From NCBI GenBank assembly GCA_963662155.1, contig OY759271.1:36149027-36213026 (forward strand): 64,000 nt of DNA, written 5' to 3'. Shown here piece by piece: positions 10,801-21,900 of this stretch. Each line of letters opens with the position of its first letter. The stretch's first letter is position 1. The DNA comes from Lamellibrachia columna. Taxonomy: Eukaryota; Annelida; Polychaeta; Sabellida; Siboglinidae. Under the pieces are notes generated by a model. That model saw only the letters and a program-made list of their open reading frames with translations. It did no database searches and was not told the origin of the DNA. Made by a program: the position numbers and the translations under genes.

Positions 10801-13800
10801 ACAACCAGTAGTACAGAAACAACAACCAGTAGTACAGCAGCAACAACAACCTGTAGTACAACAGCAACAACATCCAGTAGTACAACAGCAACAACAACCA
10901 GTAGTACAACAGCAACAACAACCAGTAGTACAACAGCAACAACAACCAGTAGTACAACAACAACCTGTAGTACAACAGCAACAACAACAACAACCTGTAG
11001 TACAACAGCAACAACAGCCAGTAGTACAACAGCAGCAACAACAACCAGTAGTACAACCGCAACAACCAGTAGTACAGCAACAACAACCAGTAGTACAACA
11101 ACAGCAACAACAACCTGTAGTACAACAGCAACAACAACCAGTAGTACAACAGCAACAACAACAACCTGTAGTACAACAGCAACAACAGCCAGTAATACAA
11201 CAGCAGCAACAACAACCAGTAGTACAACAGCAACAACCAGTAGTACAGAAACAAAAACCAGTAGTACAGCAGCAACAACAACCTGTAGTACAACAGCAGC
11301 AACAACAACCTGTAGTACAACAGCAACAACAACAACCTGTAGTACAACAGCAACAACAACCTGTAGTACAACAGCAACAACAACCAGTAGTACAACAGCA
11401 ACAACAACCAGTAGCACAACAGCAACAACAACCTGTAGTACAACAGCAACAACAACCAGTAGTTCAACAGCAACAACAACAACAACCAGTACCACCACAA
11501 CAGGCGCAACAACAGCAGCCTCCGCAGCAGAAAGCAGTGCCCGGGACTGGCCTGCCACGGCCGGCAAACCTTCCCCTACCCAACCAGCCACCACAGCAAC
11601 CGCCCGTCCAGGTACAACCTTCATCTCGGGAATACAGGCAACTCGTGCAGTAAGGCACCTTGTGGGCCGTGAAGATTGTACGCTTCGCATACACAGCATA
11701 ACTTCACAACATTTCAGAAGTTGCATCACTGTTAGAAAGCCACAACCTTTCATATCATTTCTACTTCAGATTCTGGACTCTGGTAGTTTAATGTAACTGC
11801 ATCTATTACTGGTGTGAAATAGTAATTTCCAAACGCTGCACAAGTTGGCTATCATATTATTACAGTTAATTGCATTTCACATTGACAATTTCTATTTGTC
11901 GGTAATTATTACCTCATCAACTCAAACACAAGTTGTTTTGGTGGCTGGGGACAAATGGGCAGAAGGATGGTTTGCTTTTCCTTACTGTGCATACTAAATG
12001 TTTGTTTTTTTATTGTCATTTGTTCCAATTGTGAAGTTTGCCACTAACATTGTTATAAGTTTTGTCTTTTTTGTCATAATTGTCTCTTGTTAACTTGCTA
12101 GCTCTTGTATTTTGATCACAAGACTTCCTGACATTTATGTAATTAAATGAGGGTTGTTTACATAATAGACAATATGTATCTGTCAAAATTCATTGCCATA
12201 TGGTAATTAATATTCCGGATTTGCAACATTATTTTAATGATGATTTATCATTGCATTTGAACTCATTATGAGAAATCTGAAAGAATAAAATGTTAACCTT
12301 TGACACAACAAATTTGTCAGCAATATTCTGCAGGATCTTTGAAATATCAGGGGCAATTAAAAAAATACATAATACCAAAGGGGTGGGGGTATATGTCTAA
12401 ACATTATGGAGCATTACAAATGGGAGGGGTGTGTTTACAATACTGTTATGTAACATTACTAACGTATATACTGGTATTTTGCTTCGCAAGCTCAGAGTGC
12501 TATTTTTACCGCTACAGAAATGAGTCAGAAGTTTCTCAGTATAAGAATTCAAAGCATTGATTGATCACTGAAAGCATCACAATGAAAATCATAACATGAA
12601 TAAGATCCACAATCAAAAGCGGTTGTGTGTTGCGTAATTTCGGAGTGGTTTCGGTTCAGTGTTACGGTGTGTTACTTGCTGATGAGGGGTTATCAAATTT
12701 CTGAGAAAAAGTGTTTCGTAATTTTTTTTAATGGCTCCTTATGTACGTTTACTTAGCCAAAGGTGTAGTGTGTGTAGCTTGAATGTGTGCAGGGAATGAA
12801 CTGATGAAGTGTCTGTTTGTTGTCAGGGACCAGGACAGCAACCAGGACAACATATACAACCACCTCAAGGTAGGTCAGGCTTAGGCCTTTCACTGATAAC
12901 ATTTAAAACATTCTATGTCTTCATTAATCCAGCTCAGATTTGCAATAACATATATTCAGTTTTATCACCGAGATTTGCATAGAAATACAACCAGTTTCAT
13001 ATGATATTGTCTCTTGGGTAGATATACATGGTACAGTTATTTGACATTTAGTTGTGCATGGCTGAATCACATCATGTGGACAGTGGCTTGAGTTAATCCA
13101 ATCGATGCAGTACACATGGCTTGAGTTAATCCTGTTAGTTCAGTTAATCATGTTGGTGCAGTACACGTAGCTTGAGTTAATCCTGTTGTTTTAGTAATCC
13201 AATATAATCTTACCATGTGAAAGCAAACATTTATGCCATCAGATTGTTGATTTGTTGTGTGCAAGCTAGTTCAACTAGTAATTGTACCATGTAAACGCTA
13301 CTTTAGACTTCAGTTGAAGCACAATGTTATATAGACATACATTGCTGTCTGTGCGTACATTTTTTGCGACATCCCTTGCACTAATAGCCACAGATAGATG
13401 TAATGTATTTAAAAGCATACGTTTATACAGTATTATCAAATAAATTACCGAGCTCTGTATGGGATACCATTACCATGTCAGTCTGAGTCTGAGACCTGTT
13501 AAAACCCTGGTTCTGATGTAGTGCCATCTCTGGTACCTACGCTACCTTGTTGTCACCAAGTGTGTGCTGGCTCTTTTCATTAACCAGGTTGTACCTTTCC
13601 ATGCCCCAACCCAGGCCTGTCACAACCCATGTATGGTTGAATAGAATACAGTCTGTTCAGTTTAACAATATGCTGTGATGTTCATCCTCTCCCAGTTTCG
13701 TGGTTCCTTGCGTGTATGGATGTGCATTGAGCACACTTGGTGTGTCATTTTCTCTGGTTCTGCATCCTTCTCTCATCACCGCGCAATTCCTTTCAAGTTT

Positions 13801-16025
13801 GCCACCACCCATTATTGCGTCAATTCCATCCTGTAATTTCAATGTTTCATACTAAACTAGATTCCAAGTTGCACTTACCCTATTTTCCTTAGAGGTTTGC
13901 TGGTTAAAATGATTCCCAATGTTGCCTTCCTATTGTACTGAGGTATTCAAAACAATATGTGTACTAAGAACAAATTGGGATCACTTTGGTCATTCTTTTA
14001 ATTGAAGCTTGTATCATAGGAAAAATACATGCAATACGTATCACATAATATTGATATAATACACTGTATACACACACACACAAATTATAATGACTGCCAG
14101 GGCCTCTTCTGAGATGCATGCAAATATATGAACAGTTATGATTAAATAATGAATTTATGCACAATTATATATTTCATGGCTGAGTAAGTTATTAAAATTA
14201 AGTTTATGTGTTCCATATTAATACATGTTTTGCATGATCATTTTGTAAGAAGAATCTATATTTTAAGTCTACTATCTTATGTGCAAATTTGTTAATGAAA
14301 CCTTTTCATGATTATTTTCAAACTATCACCTTAAGTAGGCGCACTGAGCTGACTCGACGTCTTCCCCGCCCCACTTTGTGTACGTAGGCACACTTCTTTC
14401 CTCGCCCATTCGTAAAGTTGGTCATGCCAAGCAACGACGGCTCCGTCAGCTGCGTCAGAATGTTGCCAAGCAACAGAGGCGAATTGTCAGGCGGAAGAAA
14501 ATTGCAGAGACAACCAGGCATGGTTAATTTGTTAATTGAATTAACTCAAGTTAATTTTATCAATTAACTTTGTCAAAAAGGGTTAATTTAATTGACAAAT
14601 TAATAGCTCATTTAACACTTACCAAAATTTAACAAGATTGCCATGCGTGGCAAAAATCCCAGATGTTTGTCTTAAAATAAATCAGACATTGTCCTATCCA
14701 CAAATATGAATCACATGGCAGTTGAATGTTGTAAAAGTCACTGACCTTGATTTTTGACCTTGACACCCAAAATGAGTAAACTCTGATTTGGATCTTATTT
14801 TATCTTTAAATCATTGTATTAACAAGTTTGAAAAAAAATTACAATGGTCCATGGTTAAGTTCTTGAGATACAGTAATTTGAGCTTAATGAACATTTTGCA
14901 GAAGCTAATCTATAGCTATTATAGTGGGAACAGCTCTGCCAAGTTCAAATTGTTGTATCTCAAGAATGGGACCATTTTAATTTGTTGTAAGAAACTTGTT
15001 ACAATGGCCGTGCTAAAACTCAGAAAATTGTTCAACTGCCATGCCATTTAAGACCAATATCTGTACCAGTATGGCCAAAGTTATGTCTGTATATGTGTTA
15101 AGAGGCAACTTATTTTTGTCATTTTTTAATCATTAATATGCATATTAATTCTAAAACTATTTCACTCACAAGTTTTAAATTTGGCATAGGTAAATTTCAC
15201 TACAGGTCCAACATGTGTGCCATATTTCATTGACATGAGAAATGTGTAAGGTTAATTGAATTTGAGAATTTCGGAGTTAATTGTAATTTGATTACTTAAC
15301 TTTCCAAGTTAATTGCGCCATGCCTAGAAACAATGCAGTTCCCAGAATACAACACTGGATGCGTTCATTAATCAGTAACCAGAAACTGGCGCATTCTCCT
15401 ATCCTGGTATACTTGCCCCTCATGACTATTTGTAGGGTGTCAATGGTCTAGAACATTGCTGGTTGATTTCGAATGGAATGACCCCCCAACAGTGTGGTCA
15501 CCTGTTGTGTATTTCTGTCATACACTCTTGTGGATTTTACTATCTTCATATTATTCATATTGGTGAATGGTGGCATTAGCTTTACTTTCAATTAACAGTA
15601 AGATCTTTCCACCTTTCTAATTTTTTTTGCAATATTTGTTTCTGCAATTGTCACATAGTTTTGTCACGCTGATGTTAAATGGTACTGCCTCTAGGCATCT
15701 GCTAATCTTCTATATTTGTCCAATAAAATTGTGTGACAGCAAGTTACACTTGTGTAAACACACAGCCAGAAGTTTTAGCCTGTTTTAACTTTTAATTGAA
15801 TTGGTTTTTATTCAACATATACAAAACATTACAATATACATACAACAAAATCTACAATGAAATGTTGAATGGGAAATGCAAGAAGTGTAAACAAAACTTA
15901 TAACTTGTTTTTTAGTCCGGTAACTTCTGTGTGTGAATGCAGTTTTTGATTTCATTGTTCATTTTCTCTGTCTAGGTCAACCAATTCGACAGCCTGAACA
16001 GCATCAGCAACAGCCGCCAAGTTAA
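1938..16025 (+). CDS. NUCB1: Nucleobindin (NUCB1/NUCB2 family), 12 coding exons
   Basis: This is a Ca2+-binding secreted/Golgi EF-hand protein that binds G-alpha subunits; vertebrate NUCB2 is also the nesfatin-1 precursor. Coding exons: 1938-2060, 3867-3974, 4303-4429, 5654-5754, 6420-6605, 7107-7197, 7850-7908, 8390-8572, 9389-9463, 10529-11611, 12827-12869, 15976-16025. All junctions are GT-AG and phase-compatible, giving 742 residues (human proteins are about 420-460). Seen in order: signal peptide (1-19), a region matching nesfatin-1 up to LDELKR (Lys-Arg at 100-101), a long basic/charged helix with [20 protein letters not shown] (~196-215), EF-hand loop 1 [12 protein letters not shown] (246-257), acidic linker, EF-hand loop 2 [12 protein letters not shown] (298-309), then a Gln-rich tail (352-742). 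The start is the first ATG followed by a classic signal peptide. The family call is very secure; NUCB1 versus NUCB2 is not resolvable, since invertebrates usually have one gene. Confidence 0.95.
2735..3262. repeat. 58-bp minisatellite, about nine copies (nucleobindin intron 1)
   Basis: The unit contains CTGCAGCATGTTGACAATGG, GGGGTAACAGTTCC and GTGTACACCTGTTG and totals 58 bp. Copies differ at a few positions (CTGCAG/CGGCAG, CAGG/CATG). Because 58 is not a multiple of three and the minus strand lacks stops, all three minus frames read open and give spurious 170-190-residue repeat peptides. Confidence 0.95.
3263..3393. repeat. Two adjacent short palindromes
   Basis: Two imperfect palindromes follow the minisatellite directly. 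The first (3263-3323) has ends AATTTAATCAC/GTGATCAAATT and inner GCGACAGG/CCTGTCGC. The second (3330-3393) has ends TACTTGAAAT/ATTTCAAGTA and inner GGTATGCAGG/CCTGCATACC-like arms. They resemble small foldback or MITE remnants. Confidence 0.75.
3700..3880 (+). repeat. Duplicated acceptor-region repeats before nucleobindin exon 2
   Basis: The segment GTAAAGCCCCCC...TTGTTRCAGCC...GGGCCTGG occurs in degenerate copies at about 3709, 3730-3770 and 3780, and again spanning the true acceptor at 3865-3866 (TTGCAG|CCGATGGGCCTGG). The copies therefore create decoy 3' splice sites (TTACAG) followed by exon-like sequence. Confidence 0.7.
4659..4692. repeat. (GTGC)n microsatellite
   Basis: A TG run grading into GTGC tetranucleotides in nucleobindin intron 3. 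Confidence 0.9.
4760..4999. repeat. Second TA-centred palindrome (intron 3)
   Basis: The left arm 4760-4838 (TTTTGGGTGATTTTGAGCAT ...) pairs with the right arm 4919-4999 (... GCTCAAAATCACCCAAAA). The arms are nearly identical and are separated by (TA)n. Inside the loop a third short copy of ACTGGAATAAACATGCT occurs at about 4889. The architecture matches the larger palindrome at 364-1307. Confidence 0.9.
5111..5142. repeat. Perfect 13-bp hairpin
   Basis: CTTTAAGCAGACC (5111-5123) and GGTCTGCTTAAAG (5130-5142) are perfect complements around a 6-nt loop. It lies in intron 3 near other GC-richer repeat-like sequence (GCGGTGGTCTGCCGTAGGCG) and is possibly part of a MITE. Confidence 0.8.
7283..7447. 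repeat. Three tandem copies of a ~60-bp repeat (intron 6)
   Basis: The motif GTTCAGACCACCACC...CAATGTGTGGTGTGGGACAT occurs three times with short spacers (AGTAATA). It is a simple local tandem duplication. Confidence 0.85.
7896..8020 (+). repeat. Local duplication of the exon 7 donor region
   Basis: The sequence across the exon 7/intron junction (TTTCAGAAGGAGGTAATATA...TTAACATTGTTCA) is repeated about 85 bp downstream (CTTTCAGAAGGAGGTAATGT AGTTAACATTGTTCAAATG). The second copy carries a decoy 5' splice site of the same sequence. Using it would extend exon 7 and soon meet a TAA in the true frame (GAG GTA ATA TAT TTA ACA ... TAT TTA ACA). Confidence 0.7.
9595..10429. mobile_element. 835-bp non-autonomous DNA transposon, TA target site
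   Basis: The terminal inverted repeats are perfect for 25 bp (start GGGGAAGGCAGTGTTAGTTG, then AGCCA) at 9595 and, in reverse, ending at 10429. TA dinucleotides flank both ends (9593-9594, 10430-10431). Inside are three sub-terminal copies of the GTTAGTTGAGCCA/GAGCAAC motif. No transposase frame is present. The TA target site fits the Tc1/mariner-type class. It sits in nucleobindin intron 9. Confidence 0.85.
10529..11611 (+). CDS. NUCB1: Nucleobindin exon 10: Gln-rich PVV repeat tail
   Basis: This single 361-codon exon follows the acidic [19 protein letters not shown] segment. After [17 protein letters not shown] it consists of roughly 30 tandem units of Q(3-7)-PVV, mostly the 8-residue QQQQPVVQ coded by 24 bp. 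It ends in a Pro-rich stretch ([18 protein letters not shown]). Gln uses both CAA and CAG, so this is not a pure trinucleotide run; Val-Val is nearly always GTA GTA. The frame stays open for over 1 kb despite the repeats, which argues that it is translated. In vertebrate nucleobindins this position is a leucine-zipper-like, Gln-containing coiled coil. The long open frames on the opposite strand are shadows of the repeat. Confidence 0.88.
11612..11653 (+). other. NUCB1: Possible read-through end of nucleobindin exon 10
   Basis: If the donor at 11612 (CAG|GTACAA) is not used, the frame continues for 13 sense codons ([13 protein letters not shown]) and stops with TAA at 11651-11653. Splicing instead joins two short Gln/Pro exons (12827-12869 and 15976-16025), which keep frame and composition ([14 protein letters not shown], then [19 protein letters not shown]). 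Both ends could be made as isoforms. Confidence 0.4.
11654..12826. other. Nucleobindin intron 10, nothing recognised
   Basis: AT-rich. No conserved frame, inverted repeat or RNA gene is seen. The frame at 12300-12560 is random-looking. Similar featureless intron sequence fills 12870-14515, 15326-15975 and, beyond the 3' UTR, about 16600-18320. Confidence 0.5.
14516..15325. mobile_element. Possible MITE with AGGCATGG ends (intron 11)
   Basis: AGGCATGGTTAATT at 14516 mirrors the complement of AATTGCGCCATGCCT ending at 15325. Next to each end is TTAATT/AATTAAC-rich sequence. The interior is AT-rich without coding potential. No clear target duplication is visible, so the boundaries are approximate. 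Confidence 0.45.
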
Positions 16026-16500
16026 GGTGCTGTAATAATATCCATTGCTGGGAAGGATCCTTCATGTGACCCTTGAAAACAGGGAGACATAAGAAACAAC
16101 CTCCAGCGTCAAGTATCAGATGAAGGGACCTTGCCAACAGCCATGTTTGGTGGACAACATGAAGACATCATTGCTATATAATGGACCCAATTCATGTGAT
16201 ATATGCATCATCCTCCAGCATAATTTTCTGATTCTGTGTGTGACTTCCATGACCATATTCCATTAGAATCTCCATGCAGCCGGTTAGTGTGGAATGATGC
16301 AGAACAATGATTTAGACCTGGTGCAGGTTTGTCACTGTGTGGTACATTTTGTCTGTATTTTCTACCTGTTGTCCAGTAAGAATGGTTGTTGTGGCTATGG
16401 AAATAATTTTTATGACGTGAACTTTCATGCGATATGATATAGCCCTATTGGATAACCATGAACCTTGATTTGAGTTTATTATGTTTAAACCTGTGTGAGA

Positions 16501-16529
16501 AATAAAAAAATGTAACTTATCTGAATAAA
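16501..16529 (+). terminator. Nucleobindin polyadenylation signals
   Basis: There are two AATAAA hexamers, at 16501-16506 and 16524-16529, about 480-500 bp after the stop codon at 16023-16025. Further A-rich AATAAA-like sites near 17570 could serve a longer 3' UTR. Confidence 0.6.
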
Positions 16530-18322
16530 AACTGGTAAGAACTCGGCATGTATTCTTGGAAGACATGAATTATGCAAGTGACTAAAAATAATAACATCAA
16601 GATTTTGCTTAAGTAATATCATCGTATTATTTCTATAGCAAATTTTAAATGTTACAGCAAACTCGGTATGTGCCATGAATTTTTTTAACTCCTGGAAAGA
16701 AAGCCCACAATGTTGTTGAACATGGTTTTTTAACCATACACTAGCCTAGGAAATTTGAAACAGCAAAAATAACAATCGGTCTACGTGGTAAGTTCCAGGC
16801 GTCTGATCAAATACTTTTTTATTAAATGTCAGTTAATCAAGTCTCATTGCACCCACTGAGAATTCTGTAAAACTTATTTATTAATAGCACCTTTTTGCAT
16901 CGTAATTGAAAATAACATGGGGGGGGAAAGCATTTGAAATGTATCTGAAATTCCTAAGATCTTCCAATGACAATACTCTGAAATTACAGTTAAAAGCATT
17001 TGATCATGTTGGGTCTTAACAGCTGCAATGCTAGCCTCGATTACCGCATCTTAGCACCTGGTATGTTCACAAAACGGGTTTATTGCTGCAAACATTTGTC
17101 TCAAAAATGTATTAGATGTGGCCAGATTTTGATTTTATGTAATTTTTGTATTGTTTATCTTATTCAAGAATACAGGCCTTGATCTGGTGTGGTTTAATTT
17201 CCTGCAGCCTGTCTATCGTACCAACGAAGATAGCAGTGGTAATATTGAATAGACATAGCACATTGAACTGCCAACAACTGTGTTCTGTGACACTTAGTGC
17301 AAGTTATTCTTTGTTTACCGAGGTAAAATATTAGTCACAATTTGCCAAAACTTGTGTTTGTATTGTAATACACTGACATTATGATGTCTATTGTCTCGTG
17401 CTACTCATATCTGGCAAGTGCCTGCATGGATTTGGTTTTGTTAAATTTGTAATTGTGTAGTGTTTAATTTTGTATATACTGTCCTGTACTTTCCAATTTA
17501 CTTTAGAATTTTATTGTGGAAACAAATATAAAAGTAATGAAACATATTAGACTTGCATTTAAAAAAATCAAATAAAAAAATACTTGGGTAACTCTTGCTG
17601 CTCAAAACCCATTGGATTGTACATTACGTTATTGAGAATAATTATTTAAGTGTGGTTGTGGTTGACTTGTTGAAAACGTACAATTGCTATAATTGTAACA
17701 TCTTTTACATGTGGTGATTGGGTTTGTTTTGAAGCAATATGTAAGCTGGGATTTGTTTATTAAAGCTTGATTTATACACAATGTAATTTTACAGAAACAA
17801 CAGTCTGTACATAATACAAAATCGTTGTCATCACAATAACCATATTTGTGCATTCATACCACTGTTAGTTGGGTCTGCTGTTAACAAGGTAAATGGGCAT
17901 TCTCTAATTGGGGTAATAGGAAATTTAGTTATTTTATTCAGGAAATTTGTGTATATGTATATTTTGAATAAACGTGATGTTCCTCTAATCATAGCTCATT
18001 TTCCACTGAACTTTTTATATTTAATTTAAAGTTTATGTCCAACATACACCTTTATTATTAAGAAAAACTGGAATATAATAAAAAAAAATCCTTGATTCCT
18101 TATTTGCAAACAGTGATTTGGGTGGCAGTGCTGATTTTAACTTTTAGCATTCATCGACATAATTTGTGGACATAGGACCATAGATTTATTAAACCATACA
18201 ATAAGCAAACACATATCGACTGTTATAACAAACGCACAAATCCATGAATTTGAACAACACACATAGATAATACTAGACGGCCATTCCATGTTTCGTTGGC
18301 TAGTTCGCTACAAATTTCAATA

Positions 18323-18486
18323 CTGGACTTCACTTGATAGAATCATGGATAACAGAATCAGCTGTTTAGTAGAATCAAATATATTGGCCGAGACCAAATC
18401 ACTCCCTATTCCTATTTTTTAAATGTTCAGCGTCATAGAATCAAATTGCTCTGAACCAAAGTAATCCTATCAAGTGGAGTCCACTG
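18323..18486. mobile_element. Small pogo/Tc1-like MITE
   Basis: The ends are inverted: CTGGACTTCACTTGATAG at 18323 and CTATCAAGTGGAGTCCACTG ending at 18486. Both are flanked by TA (18321-18322 and 18487-18488). At 164 bp and with no coding content it fits a pogo/Tigger-type miniature element. Confidence 0.65.
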
Positions 18487-18785
18487 TAACGCATATCTTT
18501 TGGAAAAACCCATATACATGATTAACAGTGTTTAGGATTTCAAATGTAAAAACAAAGTATCTAACCAAGTTTATTTTCTGCAAAGTAGCAAGTACAAAGA
18601 ACATTTCTGTTATATTATGCCATAGAATTATTTCAACTAAAGCATATTATAAATGAATTTTTACAAAACAATCATTCCATTAGTGCAAACTGCGAACTTC
18701 CATAGTAGCAATAATGATTGCAAGTAGAAGTGTCATAATTTAATTTTGTTATGATGATTTGAAGATGATTTTTAATTTGTGATGC

Positions 18786-18791
18786 TTTATT
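18786..18791 (-). terminator. Poly(A) signal of the minus-strand small gene
   Basis: AATAAA on the minus strand (TTTATT on the plus strand) lies 22 bases after the stop codon of the terminal exon at 18813. This supports a genuine 3' end here. Confidence 0.65.
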
Positions 18792-18812
18792 GACAGGCTA
18801 ACTTGTAGGTTC

Positions 18813-18955
18813 TTATACTGTTGCTTGTTCCTTCAATGGAACTTTGTTTTCCGCATCAGACAGCACTTTCTGCTTCTTGGCTGGGCTTGTGTCTTCTGTT
18901 GGCTGACTACCCGGGTCTGACAGTCGCTTCTGCATAGTGATGGCCTCGTCAGCAG
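18813..18955 (-). CDS. Terminal coding exon: SPAKKQKV basic motif
   Basis: Acceptor TTTTGTTACAG, then 46 codons and a stop, with a poly(A) signal 22 bp later. It encodes DEAITMQKRLSDPGSQPTE and SPAKKQKVLSD. Confidence 0.6.
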
Positions 18956-21900
18956 CTGTAACAAAACAACACATCATACATAATTCATCATTGACATTGT
19001 TTTTTTTATTATAAAGTGCTACATTGAGAACATTGTATTTCCAGAACATACCAAGTCTGTGATAAAGTTGATATTGTGTTCAGTTCCATTGACTGCTGGG
19101 ATAAAATATGAGCTATCAGCTCTGGAATCTTGATAAATTTTATGACCATTTTTAAACCTAAAATAATAATTCATGTAATAGAAGAGTACAAGTTGCCTGG
19201 CGGTTTTCCAAATACGTAAAGACCATGTTAAAATGCATCGTGGACTTGATGTATATATAATACATATATTGCCGGGAATAAATAGCTGCATTCTGTATAC
19301 ATTATTTCTTAGCAAATGGGACACAAGTAAATTCCACGATTGTTTGGGTGGGTCCACCAGGGGATAAATAAAAAATCGTCACTGGTTTACTGGGATCTAA
19401 CAAGCTGACTCATGTCAATACCTTGGTCAATGTTTTCTTTATCTTCCTGCAACTGATGTGGTGTGACGTCCTCGGTCCCTTCCTCACTGGCTGCTTGCTG
19501 ACTCGGAGCCTGCTGACTCAGTGCTTGCTGACTGCACTGCTGGCTACTTGTCTGTTCACTGTGTGGTTGACTTGATTGTAATGCAGAGGGAACATCCTGC
19601 AAGAAGTCTTAACATTATTTGTTTGCATGAAACAATGTTTGTACTTTATAAGTTATGAAGTATGTAAATTACAAATACCTTGTAGTTTTTTGTATGTTAT
19701 GAAGTTACAAGACTCAAACGGTAGGAAGAATAGCCACATCAACATTTATAGAAGCCCACAACACAAATGTATGGTATAGAGAACTTGTGTTGTTGTAGCT
19801 GATACATTGTAGTTAGTTTATCTATAATATATATATATATCTAGAGTATATCTTGATGAAGAAAAAAATATTTATCATTAACATGGAGTTAATGTAAGTA
19901 CTAATAATTTTAATATGGCATTTGCGATGCAGAGATAAAACATCTTGGCCTACCTCAATTTTGTCACTACAATGGTACAATATGTACAGAAACCGTTGCA
20001 CAATGCACAGTTACTTGTGAAACATGTAAATTATTAAACACTTGCCGAGTTACCCGGCGTTGTACAAGACAAAAAAGCAATCGCTGCTTATGACTCCTTG
20101 CACTACCCAGTAAAATTTTGGTAGGGCAATGATATGGCAGTGACAATTCATGCCAGAAAAAATCATGTCCAACTGCTGGTTCCACAAAGCGTTTGTATGT
20201 GGATGTTTGACGTAGATCACGTAACTGGCAATAATCGTAGAAAACATGCATAACATTGCTAACAACTGTATGTACTATTATTCTATTGTACATATATACA
20301 GGGTTCAAAATTATCGTCGGTCCCTTGGTCAGTGGCCGATTTATTTGACGTCGGACCGACAAAAAACATTAAGTTACTGGTCTTGCGGTCCGATTATTCG
20401 CACGGGTCATTCATTGAGATAATATGGTATTATTGCTGCATGCATCATGCAAGTATGAAACTGCCGAAAGGCTGCGCCTCACTGAGAGGCGGAAATTTTC
20501 ACAAGTACAGTGTCATTGATACGCATGACCTGATTGGTCGAGATTTGCAGAGATCACGCATCCTGACCAATCACGGTGTCTTACATGAATCTCCTCCTTG
20601 TCAGCCATGTTGATATTTCTGTGAAACACAAACTTACTCAAATCATTTTCCTGAATAATTTTGTAGATTTGTTCGTGTAAATACACTTAGGTGACGTACA
20701 GATTAACTGTAAATAAGTAACAACCATCCATAGCGTTCTAGAGTAACGTCTACCATTTCCTTGTCAATGTTTGGCTTTACGGGATGCGAGCGGCCACCCC
20801 CTAAAAAGCGGAAAACAGACGAAGAGAAGTGTTAAGTTGGTCGATTGTAACTCAGTTTTTGATTCTGATTCTGACTTTTCATCTGTATCTGATCTTGAGT
20901 AAAACTGTGGACCTTCTAAATTGTTATCTGTGCTGATATTAAGAGACTGAGTTTGCATGTTGACTAAATCTGACACTGAGTAAAATTTAGGACTCTGTGC
21001 TGATCTAGACTGTGCTGATGTTCAGTAAAACTTTCAACTGCCATTCTGCCATTTTATGTTTACCTGTGACTGACAGATGTGATATTGAGAGGGAAATAAA
21101 TTACTAATGCCATTGAATTTTCTCATTTCCTCCATAACTGACAAATTACTCAAAATGTAAAATTTTATTAAATATAACACAAATTAATAAAAAATAATAA
21201 TTTTATTAAATATTACAAACTAAAAAAATCACCCTCACCCTTTTCAGCAGGACCAGCAACTTTTTGAACTTGCTGGTCCTGTGGACCAGGAACATATTTT
21301 TATTAGAGGCAAACCCTGATTATATAGGTCAGTGGACTTTTCCAGTTCTATTTAAAGCTGTGAACAGCAATGCTGTTACAATGTAGCAAGTTGAAATGAT
21401 TATTTTGACACCTTAGTGTGAAAGGAGTCAAGAATAATTTTTATTACATTTTTCGTTTTGTTCACTTTTTGACAGATATATGTATCTACTTCACAATAAA
21501 AATAATTTTTTAACAGTAACCAAGTCACTATATTATCACTAATTTAGAAGGCCCATCAAATGTAAAATGCCAATAAAGATTGGAATCGATGAAACACCCT
21601 AATAGTCCATGTTTATGCCTTGACAACAAGCACGTTCATTCATGATACGCCATTTTGTTTGGTATCAGAAGAACCGCCTTCTTCTTGGCTATCTATTGTT
21701 TATTTCGACAGTCCAGCCTCTTTTTGCCAAAGTCGAATTTTCCCGGCTTGAAAACGGGTCCCAATTCCCAGCAACCTTATTTGGAATTGACCACATGCAA
21801 ACGAATGCCGGAACTGGCCGAAAGCAAGTTCAGGGGTCATTCAGCCTTCATTTGGAGCTTTTTTGACGCGTTTGTTCACAAAACGAGGCAGATCGATCCC

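Noticed and set aside
10470..11753. Long minus-strand frames across the Q-repeat (Val/Leu-rich)
   Set aside because: They are the antisense shadow of the CAA/CAG/GTA repeat; the plus frame is flanked by correct nucleobindin splice sites and residues.
12300..12560. 86-codon plus-strand frame in nucleobindin intron 10
   Set aside because: No splice-site support, no composition bias and no recognisable motif.
19387..19421. Extension of the small gene's exon 2 to donor CCCA|GTAAAC
   Set aside because: The resulting phase brings a stop two codons into exon 3; the upstream donor CAAG|GTATTG keeps the frame.
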